A stretch of 64,000 nucleotides of DNA, from positions 159,615 through 223,614 of the forward strand of contig JAXLRH010000007.1 of the NCBI GenBank assembly GCA_046331245.1, in the 5' to 3' direction. This DNA comes from SSF14 sp046331245. Lineage in GTDB: Bacteria; Actinomycetota; Acidimicrobiia; Acidimicrobiales; Microtrichaceae. The notes under the pieces were generated by a model, which had not been told where the DNA came from, did no database searches, and worked only from the letters and a program-made list of their open reading frames with translations. The first letter of the stretch is position 1; each line of letters starts with the position of its first letter. Shown here in pieces: positions 8,054 to 16,467 of the stretch. The translations under genes and the position numbers were made by a program.

Positions 8054-9282
8054 GTGATCGCGCCCGACTCCCGCAGAGCGGCGATGCGCTCCTCGTCGTA
8101 GCCCAGCACCGAGCTGAGCACCTGGTCGGTGTGCTGGCCGACCGTCGGCGCCATCGTCATCTTCGGCATCTCGACGTCGGCGAACTTCAGCGGGGTGCCG
8201 AGCATCTCGGCGCCCACGTCCTCGATCTTCATCCACTCGAAGCGGTCCTGGAACTGCGGGTCCTCGGCGATGGTCTTCGGCGTGTTGACGGGGGCGATCG
8301 GCGTGTTCTGCTCGTCGCCGAAGTGGATCCACTCCTCGGCCGTCTTCGTGAGGAAGATGTCGCGCAGGATGGCCTGCATCTCGCGGTTGCCCTTGGCGTG
8401 GTCGCCGTACTGGCTGCCCGGCCACTTCTCGAACAGGTCGGGGCGCCCGACGCCGTCGCAGAAGTTCTTCCAGAACTCCTGCTCCGACGCCATGAACAGC
8501 ACGTGGCGGTCGTCCTTCGTGGCGTAGAACTGGTAGCGGACGCCGTCGCGCATGCCGGCAGTGCCCGGGGCCCGCCGCTCGTAGTTGTCGCTGGGGTTGC
8601 CCGTCACCTCGTCCTCGGGACGCTCGTAGGCTCGCCACGTCTCGCTGCGCAGCCAGTCCATCGCCGCCGACGCGTCGGACTGCGCGATCTCCAGAGCGCA
8701 GCCCTCACCGGTGGCCCGGGCGCCGAGGATCGCCGACACCACGCCGAAGGCGCCGAACAGCGGGCCCGCGTGGATGCCGGTGGAGGGGTGCTCGGGGATG
8801 AAGCAGAAGCCGTCGTCGTCGACGCCGGCGTTCACCAGGCCGGCCCACGTGTCGTAGGCGACGCCATGGCTCGGCATCTCCTTGTACGGACCCGTCATGC
8901 CGTAGCCGGAGATGTTGCAGAACACGATCTTCGGGTTGACCTGCTTCAGGTCCTCGTAGCCCAGACCGCGGCGGGCCAGGCCGCCGGGGCGCATGCCCTC
9001 GATGACCGCGTCGGCCGTCTTCGCCAGCTCACGGAACACCTCGACGCCCTCGGGTGTGCGCAGGTCCAGCACCAGTGACCGCTTGCCGCGGTTGATGTGG
9101 AGGTGCATCAACGAGACGCCCTCCACGATCGGCCACGTCATGCGGCGGATGTAGTCGCCGGCCGGGGACTCGATCTTGATGACCTCGGCGCCCAGGTCCA
9201 CGAGGTGCGTGGTCAGCGCCCCGGGCCCCAGGATCGACAGCTCGATGATGCGAACGCCTGCGAGGGGGGCTGCCTTGGCCAT
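8050..9282 (-). CDS. CaiB/BaiF family III CoA-transferase
   Basis: A 410-residue class III CoA-transferase that moves CoA between acyl thioesters and free acids. It starts with GVRIIELSILGPGALTTHLVDLGAEVIKIE-type family sequence, followed by NRGKRSLVLDLR, a GMRPGGLARRGLGYEDL block, GYGMTGPY and the region with the catalytic aspartate, EIAQSDASAAMDWLR. The ATG at 9282 has a good AGGAG ribosome site. The 25-bp operator site 3 lies immediately upstream and is shared with the divergent DUF2505 gene. With the ligase, dehydrogenase and LLM oxidoreductases it suggests degradation of a carboxylic acid through CoA intermediates. Confidence 0.92.
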   Translation of the reverse strand: MAKAAPLAGVRIIELSILGPGALTTHLVDLGAEVIKIESPAGDYIRRMTWPIVEGVSLMHLHINRGKRSLVLDLRTPEGVEVFRELAKTADAVIEGMRPGGLARRGLGYEDLKQVNPKIVFCNISGYGMTGPYKEMPSHGVAYDTWAGLVNAGVDDDGFCFIPEHPSTGIHAGPLFGAFGVVSAILGARATGEGCALEIAQSDASAAMDWLRSETWRAYERPEDEVTGNPSDNYERRAPGTAGMRDGVRYQFYATKDDRHVLFMASEQEFWKNFCDGVGRPDLFEKWPGSQYGDHAKGNREMQAILRDIFLTKTAEEWIHFGDEQNTPIAPVNTPKTIAEDPQFQDRFEWMKIEDVGAEMLGTPLKFADVEMPKMTMAPTVGQHTDQVLSSVLGYDEERIAALRESGAIT

Positions 9283-9299
9283 TGATCGAGCTCCTAACG

Positions 9300-9324
9300 A
9301 GAATCTGACGAGTCGTCAGATTCT
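9300..9324. promoter_or_regulatory. palindromic operator, site 3 of 3 (divergent promoter)
   Basis: Perfect 25-bp inverted repeat with half-site AGAATCTGACGA around a central G, the longest of the three operators. It lies in the 83-bp divergent space between the CoA-transferase (starts 9282, minus) and the DUF2505 gene (starts 9366, plus), so one bound repressor could control both. Confidence 0.75.
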
Positions 9325-9365
9325 ACGTTGCGACGGGCGAGCGGAGCGAGGCGGGACACGGCACA

Positions 9366-9872
9366 ATGTCGCCCATGCAGATCGTCAAGAAGCACACGTT
9401 CAACGCACCCATCGCCGATTGCTGGAAGATGTTCAGCGATCCCAAGGCCCACGTTGCGAAGTTCGAGGGCATGGGCCACCACGGCGTGACGATCGTCGAG
9501 AAGAAGAAGACGAAGAAGAACCTGAACCTCACCGTCACCCGCGAGGTCGACGTCGAGGGCATCCCCGGGTTCGCCAAGAAGTTCGTGAAGCCCCGCAACA
9601 CGGTCGTGTCGATCGACGACTGGAACGACTTCGGCGACGGCACCTACGGGGGCACGTTCACGCTCGACACCCAGGGGGTGCCGATCGACATCCAGGGCGC
9701 CACGCTGCTCGAGGCAGACGGGCCCGACACCACCAGCTACACGGTCACGATCGACATCAAGGTGAACGTCCCGCTCATCGGCGGCAAGCTCACCGACTTC
9801 TCCAAGGGCATCGTGAACGCCCAGATGGACGAGGAGTTCAAGCTGGGCGACGCCTGGCTCGCGTCGCACTGA
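9366..9872 (+). CDS. DUF2505 (START-like) protein
   Basis: A 168-residue protein of the DUF2505 family, a START-like fold common in actinomycetes. The N-terminus QIVKKHTFNAPIADCWKMF is the typical first strand-helix, with a lysine-rich KKKTKKN turn and later IDIKVNVPLIGGKLTDF. No catalytic residues are evident, so a lipid or CoA-ester binding role is only suggested by fold. It is transcribed divergently from the CoA-transferase across operator site 3. The ATG at 9366 is chosen; a second ATG four codons on is also possible. Confidence 0.82.
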   Translation: MSPMQIVKKHTFNAPIADCWKMFSDPKAHVAKFEGMGHHGVTIVEKKKTKKNLNLTVTREVDVEGIPGFAKKFVKPRNTVVSIDDWNDFGDGTYGGTFTLDTQGVPIDIQGATLLEADGPDTTSYTVTIDIKVNVPLIGGKLTDFSKGIVNAQMDEEFKLGDAWLASH

Positions 9873-9927
9873 TCCCCCGCCCTGGGGAGCGGCCGGTTCA
9901 CCTGCCGTTCGGGCTACGTTTCCCCGC

Positions 9928-11100
9928 GTGAAACGTCTCGCCGCGCTCCTTGCCGCCCCGCTCCTGCTCGTCACCGCGCTCGCCGGCTGCTCGTCGGACT
10001 CCACGACCGACGCGGACTCGACGACGACCACGGCGGCGCCGGCCGGTCGCCTGAAGCTCAACGAGCTGCAGATGATCGGAACGCACAACAGCTACCACGT
10101 CGCCCCCGAGGCGAAGCTCTTCGCAGCGGAGAAGGCGGTGGCCGCCCAGCTCGGATCCCAGGCGTCGGCGCTGGGCGACATCAACTCGCTCGGCTACACG
10201 CACGCTCCCCTCACGACGCAGCTCGACCGCGGCATCCGCAGCTTCGAGCTCGACGCCTGGGCCGACCCGGCCGGCGGCCTGTTCGCCCACCCGCTGGCGC
10301 CGACGCTCCTGCAGATCGCCGACACCACCCTTCCGACGGGTCTCGACAAGCCGGGCTTCAAGGTGCTCCACATCGTCGACATCGACTTCATCTCGACGTG
10401 TCAGACGCTCGTCGGCTGCCTCACCGAGATCCGCACGTGGTCCGACGCGCACCCGAAGCACGTGCCGATCGTGATCAACCTCGAGCTCAAGGACGACGCG
10501 CTGCCGGCCCCGCTGAACGCGACCAAGGTGGTCCCCATCGACGGGCCGCAGATGGATGCGCTCGATGCCGAGATCCGATCGGTGTTCGACGACGCGACGC
10601 TCCTCACCCCCGACGACGTCCGGGGCAAGGCCTCCACGCTCCGTCAGGCGGTCACGACGACAGGCTGGCCGGCGCTCGACGACATCCGCGGCACCGTCAT
10701 GTTCTTCATGGACAACGGCGGCCGCTACCGCGACGACTACCTGGCGGGTCACCCGTCGCTGAAAGGCCGGGTGCTGTTCACGAGCGCCGCCGCCGACGGT
10801 GACGACGACGAGGCCGTCGTGAAGGTGAACGACCCGAAGGAGGCACCGCGCATCACCCAGCTCGTGAAGCAGGGCTTCTTCGTCCGCACTCGCGCCGACG
10901 CCGACCTCGTGGAGGCGACGGCGAACGACACCACCAACCGGACGATCACCCTCGGCTCCGGCGCACAGGTCGTGTCGACCGACTTCCCCATCGGTGAGGC
11001 GGCGTCCAACGGCTACGACGTCGCGTTCAAGGCCGGCCCGCAGGTCCGCTGCAACGCGGTCGTCGTCAAGCGCTGCCCCACGGGGCCGCTCGAGCCCTGA
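9928..11100 (+). CDS. secreted lipoprotein, PI-PLC-like (Ca2+-dependent phospholipase C1 type)
   Basis: A 390-residue exported lipoprotein. The signal peptide ends in a clean lipobox, TALAGC at about residues 16-21, followed by a Ser/Thr-rich linker. The catalytic domain begins LNELQMIGTHNSYH, containing the first active-site histidine of PI-PLC-type TIM barrels, followed by LDRGIRSFELDAW and KVLHIVDIDF. This pattern fits the bacterial Ca2+-dependent phosphoinositide phospholipase C family, which cleaves glycerophosphodiester or phosphoinositide head groups outside the membrane. The GTG at 9928 gives the correct signal peptide. It appears monocistronic and is convergent with the SDR gene. Confidence 0.85.
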   Translation: MKRLAALLAAPLLLVTALAGCSSDSTTDADSTTTTAAPAGRLKLNELQMIGTHNSYHVAPEAKLFAAEKAVAAQLGSQASALGDINSLGYTHAPLTTQLDRGIRSFELDAWADPAGGLFAHPLAPTLLQIADTTLPTGLDKPGFKVLHIVDIDFISTCQTLVGCLTEIRTWSDAHPKHVPIVINLELKDDALPAPLNATKVVPIDGPQMDALDAEIRSVFDDATLLTPDDVRGKASTLRQAVTTTGWPALDDIRGTVMFFMDNGGRYRDDYLAGHPSLKGRVLFTSAAADGDDDEAVVKVNDPKEAPRITQLVKQGFFVRTRADADLVEATANDTTNRTITLGSGAQVVSTDFPIGEAASNGYDVAFKAGPQVRCNAVVVKRCPTGPLEP

Positions 11101-11118
11101 GCCACCGCGGGCGCGCGT

Positions 11119-11958
11119 CTAGAGCGTGTAGTCGCCCGAACCGCTCCGCCGGCGCCAGCCCGACGCCGCGAAGTTGCCGCCGTCGAGGTGGAGCGTGGTG
11201 CCGGTCACGAACCGACTGAGGTCGCCGGCGAGGAACACGATCGCCGCGGCGGCATCCTCCACCGAGCCCATGCGGGCCATCGGCGTGCGCTCGTACGCGT
11301 CGTCGGTCATCGCGCCGGAGGTTTCGGCGAGGCCGGCGTCGCCGGGGGTCGGGATCATGTCGGGAGCGACGCAGTTCACGCGCACGCCCCGCGGCGCGAG
11401 CTCGAGCGCCAATGTCTTCGAGAGGTTCTCGACCGCGGCCTTCATCGCGGAGTAGACCGCGAAGCCCGGCCCGGCGCGATGCGCCTCGATCGACGTCACG
11501 TTCACGATCGACGCGCCCTCGACGAGGTGCGGCAGCGCGGCGCGGACGCAGCTGGTGACCTGCGTGAAGTTCTCGGCGATCAAGGCCGCCTCCCCCTTCG
11601 CCGACACGTCGGGGAACGGCGCCCAGAACCCACCGCCGGCGTTGTTCACCAGGATGTCGATGGAGCCGTACGCGTTCACGGCCGCGGCGATGGTGGCGTC
11701 CACGACCTCGGGATCGCGCACGTCGCCCACCACCGTGACGGCGCGGCGTCCGAGCGCCTCGACCGCAGCGCCGGTGTCCGCCACCGTGTCGAGCTTGTCG
11801 ACGAGCGCGACGTCCGCCCCGAACCGTGCCAGCGCGCGGGCGGTGGCGGCGCCGATGCCCTGCGCCGCGCCGGTCACCACCGCGACCCGGCCGGCGAGCA
11901 TCACCGACTCGGGACCGAGCTCGCCGTGCGGATGATCTGTACGTCCGGAAGCCACCAT
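11119..11958 (-). CDS. SDR family NAD(P)-dependent oxidoreductase
   Basis: A classical short-chain dehydrogenase of 279 residues. The cofactor motif VVTGAAQGIGAAT lies near residue 32, NNAGG in the middle, and the catalytic Ser, Tyr and Lys are in NVTSIEAHRAGPGFAVYSAMK. An aspartate in ALVDKLD after the second strand suggests NAD preference. The ATG at 11958 has GGAAG nine bases upstream; an in-frame GTG at 11976 is an alternative. It is divergent from the phosphodiesterase-like gene at 12000. The alcohol or ketone substrate is unknown. Confidence 0.88.
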   Translation of the reverse strand: MVASGRTDHPHGELGPESVMLAGRVAVVTGAAQGIGAATARALARFGADVALVDKLDTVADTGAAVEALGRRAVTVVGDVRDPEVVDATIAAAVNAYGSIDILVNNAGGGFWAPFPDVSAKGEAALIAENFTQVTSCVRAALPHLVEGASIVNVTSIEAHRAGPGFAVYSAMKAAVENLSKTLALELAPRGVRVNCVAPDMIPTPGDAGLAETSGAMTDDAYERTPMARMGSVEDAAAAIVFLAGDLSRFVTGTTLHLDGGNFAASGWRRRSGSGDYTL

Positions 11959-11999
11959 CGGCTCATTCTTCCGCACCGCCGGGTCGGTAGGTTGTGCTC

Positions 12000-13550
12000 A
12001 TGCGCCGACCCGTCGACATCGACGACCTCCACCGCGTCGAGTCCGCCCTCACCGACCCGGCCCACGCCGACGCGGTCGACATGGTGATGTCGCGCGCGGC
12101 CGACGACATCTATCGCGTCGCGAGCGAGACCGGCACGGTCGAGTTCGTGCGGACGGTCGTCAGCGGCACCGACCGCGACGGTGGCCACGTCGAGCGGTAC
12201 GACTACGCGGTCGTGTCCACGAGCGGCACCGACCCGCTCGCCCGGCGCTCCGCCGAGCACGACACCGATCTCTCGCGCGAGCGCTCCGCGCCGCGACCTC
12301 ACCGCGACGACAACACGTACCCGCACGCGTTCGACCAGATCGCACAGTTCTTCGACGCCCCGCACGCCCCCGACCTCCTGGTGCAGCACACCGCGGCGCA
12401 CCGCTACGGCGGCAACGTCGGCCAGCACGGATCGCTCGGGATCGTGCAGGCGCGAGCGCCGTTCGTGGCGTCCGGCGCCGGGGTCGCGACCCGCGGCACG
12501 GTCGCGACGTCGGCCCGCATGATCGACGTGGCGCCCACGGTGCTCACGTTGCTCGGCGTGTCGCCGCACCCGTCGGGCATCGGCCCCACCGGCGCACGCC
12601 GTCCGGATGCGCTGCTCGCTCGCCAGGACGGCGACGTGATGGACGAGGTGGTGTCGGGCGAGGTCGCCGACCACGTCGTGATCGTGCTCCTCGACGGGTG
12701 CAACGCCAACGTGCTCGACGACGCCGTGCGCAGCGGCCTCGCCCCGACGATCGCCGCGCTGGCACACGACGGGACCACGCTCGGCGGGGGCCTGCTCGCG
12801 TCGCTGCCGACGGCCACGCTCGCGAACCACACCACGGCGTCGACGGGTGCGCATCCCGGCCACTCGGGCGTGCTCCACAACATGTGGCACGACCGCGCCA
12901 CCGGCATTCGGCCCGACCTGCTGGCGCTCGACCAGGTCTTCGACGCGATGTGCCACCTCCGGCCCGGCATCGAGTCGATCCACCACGCGCTGCACCGCCA
13001 CCGGCCCGACGCATTCACGGCGTCGCTGTTCGAGCTGTGCGACGCGGGCGCCGACGTCAGCTCGTTCGAGGCGTTCCGGGTCGGCGCTCCACCGGCCCTC
13101 CCGCCGGCCGACGCCACGTCCGGGGCGCACGAGGGGTTCGTCGCGGCGTCCGGCTCCTACTCGTTCATGTCGAGCGTCGACGAGCTGGCCACGCGGCAGG
13201 CCGTCGACCTGTGGGACCGGCGCGACGGCAACCCACTCCCCACGCTCACCTTTCTCGCGCTGAGCCTCACCGACGAGGCCGGCCACGAGGCGGGGCCGTA
13301 CGGCGAGATGACGGCGGCCGCGATCGCCGACAGCGACGCCCGCATCGCGCGCCTCGTCGAGGCGGTCGACCGCGCCGGGGCACGCGGCTCCACGGCGTTC
13401 CTGGTGATGGCCGATCACGGCATGCAGGAGAGCGCGGCGGACAACGACGCGACCTGGGAGCCGGCGCTCGCCGGTGCCGGCCCCGATGCCCACGGCCGCC
13501 GGCCGGTCGACGTCGCCGACGGGTTCGTGTACTTCCTGGACCACGCGTGA
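12000..13550 (+). CDS. alkaline-phosphatase/NPP-superfamily phosphodiesterase with permuted domain order
   Basis: A 516-residue protein with all the metal-ligand blocks of type I phosphodiesterases/nucleotide pyrophosphatases, but in an unusual order. Residues about 215-510 hold the normally N-terminal part: IVLLDGCNAN (metal Asp), SLPTATLANHTT (nucleophile Thr), LTDEAGHEAG (DxxxH) and MADHGM (DH). The element normally near the C-terminus, GQHGSLGIVQARAPFVASG followed by DVAPTVLTLLGV, lies at about residues 140-195, ahead of them. The C-terminal strand FVYFLDHA would connect naturally to the N-terminal VDIDDLHRVESAL in a canonical chain. The ATG at 12000 lacks a strong ribosome site. Its stop overlaps the ligase start (GTGA). 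It probably hydrolyses a phosphodiester or pyrophosphate; no signal peptide is seen. Confidence 0.82.
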   Translation: MRRPVDIDDLHRVESALTDPAHADAVDMVMSRAADDIYRVASETGTVEFVRTVVSGTDRDGGHVERYDYAVVSTSGTDPLARRSAEHDTDLSRERSAPRPHRDDNTYPHAFDQIAQFFDAPHAPDLLVQHTAAHRYGGNVGQHGSLGIVQARAPFVASGAGVATRGTVATSARMIDVAPTVLTLLGVSPHPSGIGPTGARRPDALLARQDGDVMDEVVSGEVADHVVIVLLDGCNANVLDDAVRSGLAPTIAALAHDGTTLGGGLLASLPTATLANHTTASTGAHPGHSGVLHNMWHDRATGIRPDLLALDQVFDAMCHLRPGIESIHHALHRHRPDAFTASLFELCDAGADVSSFEAFRVGAPPALPPADATSGAHEGFVAASGSYSFMSSVDELATRQAVDLWDRRDGNPLPTLTFLALSLTDEAGHEAGPYGEMTAAAIADSDARIARLVEAVDRAGARGSTAFLVMADHGMQESAADNDATWEPALAGAGPDAHGRRPVDVADGFVYFLDHA

Positions 13551-15025
13551 TCCCCGAGGTCGTCGCCGGCGCGGCGGAGCGCTTCGGAGACCGCGCGGCG
13601 TTCGTCGACGCCCGCGGCACCGAGCTCTCCTACGGCCGGCTGCACGCCGAGTCCGACGACGTCGCGCGCGGCATGGCCGCGACCGGCATCGGGCCGGGTT
13701 CGGTGGTCGCGCTCCGACTGCCGTCGGGCTTCGACTACGTGCTCGCCTACGTCGCCGCGGCGAAGCTCGGCGCTGCGACGGCAGGCATCAACCCCTCCCT
13801 CGCCGTCGCCGAACAGGACGCGATCGTCGATCGGCTGCAACCCGATCTCGTGATCGACGGCGAGCTCCCCCGCCTCGGAGGCGACGCGGCACTCGCCCCA
13901 CTCGCGTCCGATCCCGAGCGCCTCGTCGCCATCGTCTTCACCTCCGGCACCACCGGCCTCCCGAAGGGCGCGATGTTCCGCAACCGCCAGCTCGAGGCGG
14001 TGTGCGCCATCGATGTCGGCCCGGACTGGCGGGGCACCTGGGACGGTGGCGGCCCGATGCTCGCCTCCACCCAGTTCGCCCACGTCGGGTTCATGACGAA
14101 GCTGCCGTGGTACCTGCGGACGGGCGTGACCATGCACGTGCTCGACCGGTGGCGCCCGGGCGACGTGCTGCGCACCGTGGCGGCGCATCGCATCTCCACG
14201 CTCGGCGTCGTGGCGCCCCAGCTCGCGCTCATGTTGCGCTGCCCCGAGCTCGCCGAGCTCGACCTGAGCTGCGTGACGGCGATCATCGCGGGCGGCGCCG
14301 CCTCACCGCCCGGGCTCGTCCGCGCCGCGCGTGAGGCGTTCGGAGCGCGGTACTCCATCCGCTACTCCTCGACCGAGTCGGGCGGTGTCGGCCTCGGCAC
14401 CGCGTTCGACGCGCCCGACGACGAGGCCCTCTTCACGGTCGGGCGCGCACGGCCGGGCGTCGACGTGCGCGTCACCGACGCCGACGGCGCACCGGCCGCC
14501 GCGGGAGCGACGGGCGAGCTGTGGCTCCGCACCCCGTCGATGTTCGACGGGTACTGGCGCGACCCCGTCGCCACGGCCGCAACCCTGGTCGACGGCTGGA
14601 TCCGCACCGGCGACCTCGCGTCGATCGCCGCCGACGGCCTCGTCACCCTGCGAGGCCGAGCTCGCGAGATGTACATCCGCGGCGGCTACAACGTCGCGCC
14701 CGCCGAGGTGGAGGCCGTCCTGTCGGAGCACCCGGCGCTCGACGCCGTGGCCGTGGTGCCGCGCCCCGACGACGTGATGGGCGAGATCGGTGTCGCGGCC
14801 GTCGTCGTCGCCGCCGGCGCCGAGGCACCGACGCTCGACGATCTGCGCGCATTCGCCGGCGACCGCCTCGCTCGTTGGAAGCTGCCGGAGGCGATGGTCG
14901 TGCTCGACGCGCTCCCCCTCACGACCATGCAGAAGGTCGACCGCGCCGCGCTGGCGCACGCGGTCCGCCACGACGACGCGCTCGGTAAGGTCGGGACCGA
15001 CCACGGCGAGAGGGGTGACCGATGA
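13547..15025 (+). CDS. AMP-dependent acyl-CoA synthetase/ligase
   Basis: An ANL-superfamily ligase of 492 residues. The phosphate-binding motif is IVFTSGTTGLPKGAM, the A5-like motif is SIRYSSTESGG, the A7 motif is WIRTGDLASI, the hinge is LRGRAREMYIRGGYNVAPAEVE, and the catalytic lysine lies in LTTMQKVDRAAL. The GTG at 13547 overlaps the phosphodiesterase stop, and the frame open upstream is a shadow. The protein is shorter than the ligase at 5858 at its N-terminus. Tight coupling to a phosphodiesterase-like enzyme and a DUF4262 protein is unusual and implies a shared pathway whose substrate cannot be named. Confidence 0.9.
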   Translation: MIPEVVAGAAERFGDRAAFVDARGTELSYGRLHAESDDVARGMAATGIGPGSVVALRLPSGFDYVLAYVAAAKLGAATAGINPSLAVAEQDAIVDRLQPDLVIDGELPRLGGDAALAPLASDPERLVAIVFTSGTTGLPKGAMFRNRQLEAVCAIDVGPDWRGTWDGGGPMLASTQFAHVGFMTKLPWYLRTGVTMHVLDRWRPGDVLRTVAAHRISTLGVVAPQLALMLRCPELAELDLSCVTAIIAGGAASPPGLVRAAREAFGARYSIRYSSTESGGVGLGTAFDAPDDEALFTVGRARPGVDVRVTDADGAPAAAGATGELWLRTPSMFDGYWRDPVATAATLVDGWIRTGDLASIAADGLVTLRGRAREMYIRGGYNVAPAEVEAVLSEHPALDAVAVVPRPDDVMGEIGVAAVVVAAGAEAPTLDDLRAFAGDRLARWKLPEAMVVLDALPLTTMQKVDRAALAHAVRHDDALGKVGTDHGERGDR

Positions 15026-15498
15026 GCGACGACGTCTTCCCCGACCGGGACATGGATCATGCCGACAAGGTGGCCTGGGTCGTCGAGACGAACGGGTGGT
15101 GTGCCGAGCCGGTGGCGCCGGTGGAGGACCCGCCCACCCCCGGCTACACGTACACGATCGGTTTCGAGACCACCTACCGGCACCCCGAGGTGGTCATCTT
15201 CGGCCTCCAGCCCGTTGCCGCTCGCGGGCTCATCGAGATGCTGGCCATGCACATCGACGCCGGTGGCGTGATCCCCGACGGCATGTTCGTCGGGCTCCTC
15301 GACAACGACCTGCCTGCGGCACTGCTGCCTGTCGAGATGCCCGAGCACGCCGACCTGTTCGCCGGGGCGACGCGCTTCCACGGCGGCGACGACTACCGCG
15401 TCGCGCAGTTCGTGTGGCCCGACCGCAACGGCAAGCTGCCGTGGGACGAGGGGTACGACAACCGCCTGCGCCTCGCCCAACCCGTTATCGGTTCCTGA
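15022..15498 (+). CDS. DUF4262 domain protein
   Basis: A 158-residue DUF4262 protein. The diagnostic segments are a central YTYTIGFETTYRHPEVVIFGL, then GMFVGLL, and a C-terminal YRVAQFVWPDRNGKLPWD. The start overlaps the ligase stop (ATGA), making it the third coupled gene of the operon. No enzymatic residues are established for the family. No signal peptide or membrane segment is visible, so it should be cytoplasmic. Confidence 0.85.
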   Translation: MSDDVFPDRDMDHADKVAWVVETNGWCAEPVAPVEDPPTPGYTYTIGFETTYRHPEVVIFGLQPVAARGLIEMLAMHIDAGGVIPDGMFVGLLDNDLPAALLPVEMPEHADLFAGATRFHGGDDYRVAQFVWPDRNGKLPWDEGYDNRLRLAQPVIGS

Positions 15499-15510
15499 CC
15501 GTCGGGTCAG
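15495..15510. terminator. possible bidirectional terminator hairpin
   Basis: CTGACC-GTCG-GGTCAG, a 6-bp stem with a 4-base loop overlapping the stop codons of the convergent DUF4262 and EamA genes. There is no T-tract, so this is a weak call. Confidence 0.3.
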
Positions 15511-16385
15511 CGACCGGCGGCGACGAAGCCCACGGCCAGGCCGGCCAGCAGGAGGCCGAGCAGCTGCTGCCGCGCCAGCCGCTCCCGGAGCACGACGCGG
15601 GCGAGCGCCACCGTGGCCGCCGGGTACATCGCCGACACCACCGAGATCAGCGACAGCAGGCCGTGACGACTGGCCACCAGGTACAGCGCGTTCGCTCCGA
15701 CGTCGAACAGCCCGGCGCCGGCCACCAGGGGCAGGGCCGCCGTCGACAGTCGACCGACCCGATCGGTGCCCACGGAGATCGCACCCCGCCGGCGTGCCAC
15801 CTGCACCAGCACGACGACGCTGAGGAGCGACACCGACGCGAGGCGGGCGGCCACCGTCGGCCACATGCCGGCGCCGCTGCCGGCGCGGGCGAAGAACACG
15901 AAGAACAGCCCGAACATCACGCCGGACACCACCGACTCGGCGATCACCCGGGGCACCACGCGCACCTCGCCGGTGCCGGTGTCCCCGCTGGCGACGAGCA
16001 CGATCGCCGGCAGGGCGACGACGATGCCGGCGACGGCGAGTCCACTCGGGCGGTCGCCCTCGACAACGCCGACGAGCACCGGCACCACGGCGGAGCACAC
16101 CGCCGTGACGGGCGCGACGACCGCCATCGGTCCCGTCGCCAGCGCTCCGTACAGCAGCAGCAGCCCGATGGCGCCGGAGCAGCCGCCGAGACCGCCCCAC
16201 ACCCAGTCCATCGCGGCGACCGACGAGCTCGGCACGAGGAGCGCGACGAGCGTGATCGACGCCAGGCCGACCATCTGCGAGTACCAGGTGATCGACAGGG
16301 GCGACGCCCGCCTCGAGGCGAGCCCGCCCATGAAGTCGGCCGAGCCGTAGAACACTGCGGACAGCGCCGCCAGTAGCACTCCCAC
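15507..16385 (-). CDS. EamA/DMT-superfamily transporter
   Basis: A 292-residue integral membrane protein with about ten hydrophobic segments arranged as two EamA halves. It begins LLAALSAVFYGSADFMGG, typical of the first helix, and the second half repeats the pattern at VVSGVMFGLFFVFFARAG. It carries no signal peptide. DMT proteins export or import small metabolites, and nothing in the context identifies the cargo. A GTG at 16385 begins exactly at the first helix. It is convergent with the DUF4262 gene and divergent from the prepilin peptidase. Confidence 0.88.
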   Translation of the reverse strand: MGVLLAALSAVFYGSADFMGGLASRRASPLSITWYSQMVGLASITLVALLVPSSSVAAMDWVWGGLGGCSGAIGLLLLYGALATGPMAVVAPVTAVCSAVVPVLVGVVEGDRPSGLAVAGIVVALPAIVLVASGDTGTGEVRVVPRVIAESVVSGVMFGLFFVFFARAGSGAGMWPTVAARLASVSLLSVVVLVQVARRRGAISVGTDRVGRLSTAALPLVAGAGLFDVGANALYLVASRHGLLSLISVVSAMYPAATVALARVVLRERLARQQLLGLLLAGLAVGFVAAGR

Positions 16386-16467
16386 GGGCGCAGGTTAGCG
16401 TCGCCCGGCGGTCGCGATTCCGGGGGATGCCGACTGAAGATCGGGCCGATCGCGCCGATAGGAGACC

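Noticed and set aside
1279..9324. The three palindromes as attachment sites or insertion-sequence ends
   Set aside because: No transposase or integrase is nearby, spacing is irregular, and each copy sits exactly at a promoter position, so operators explain them better.
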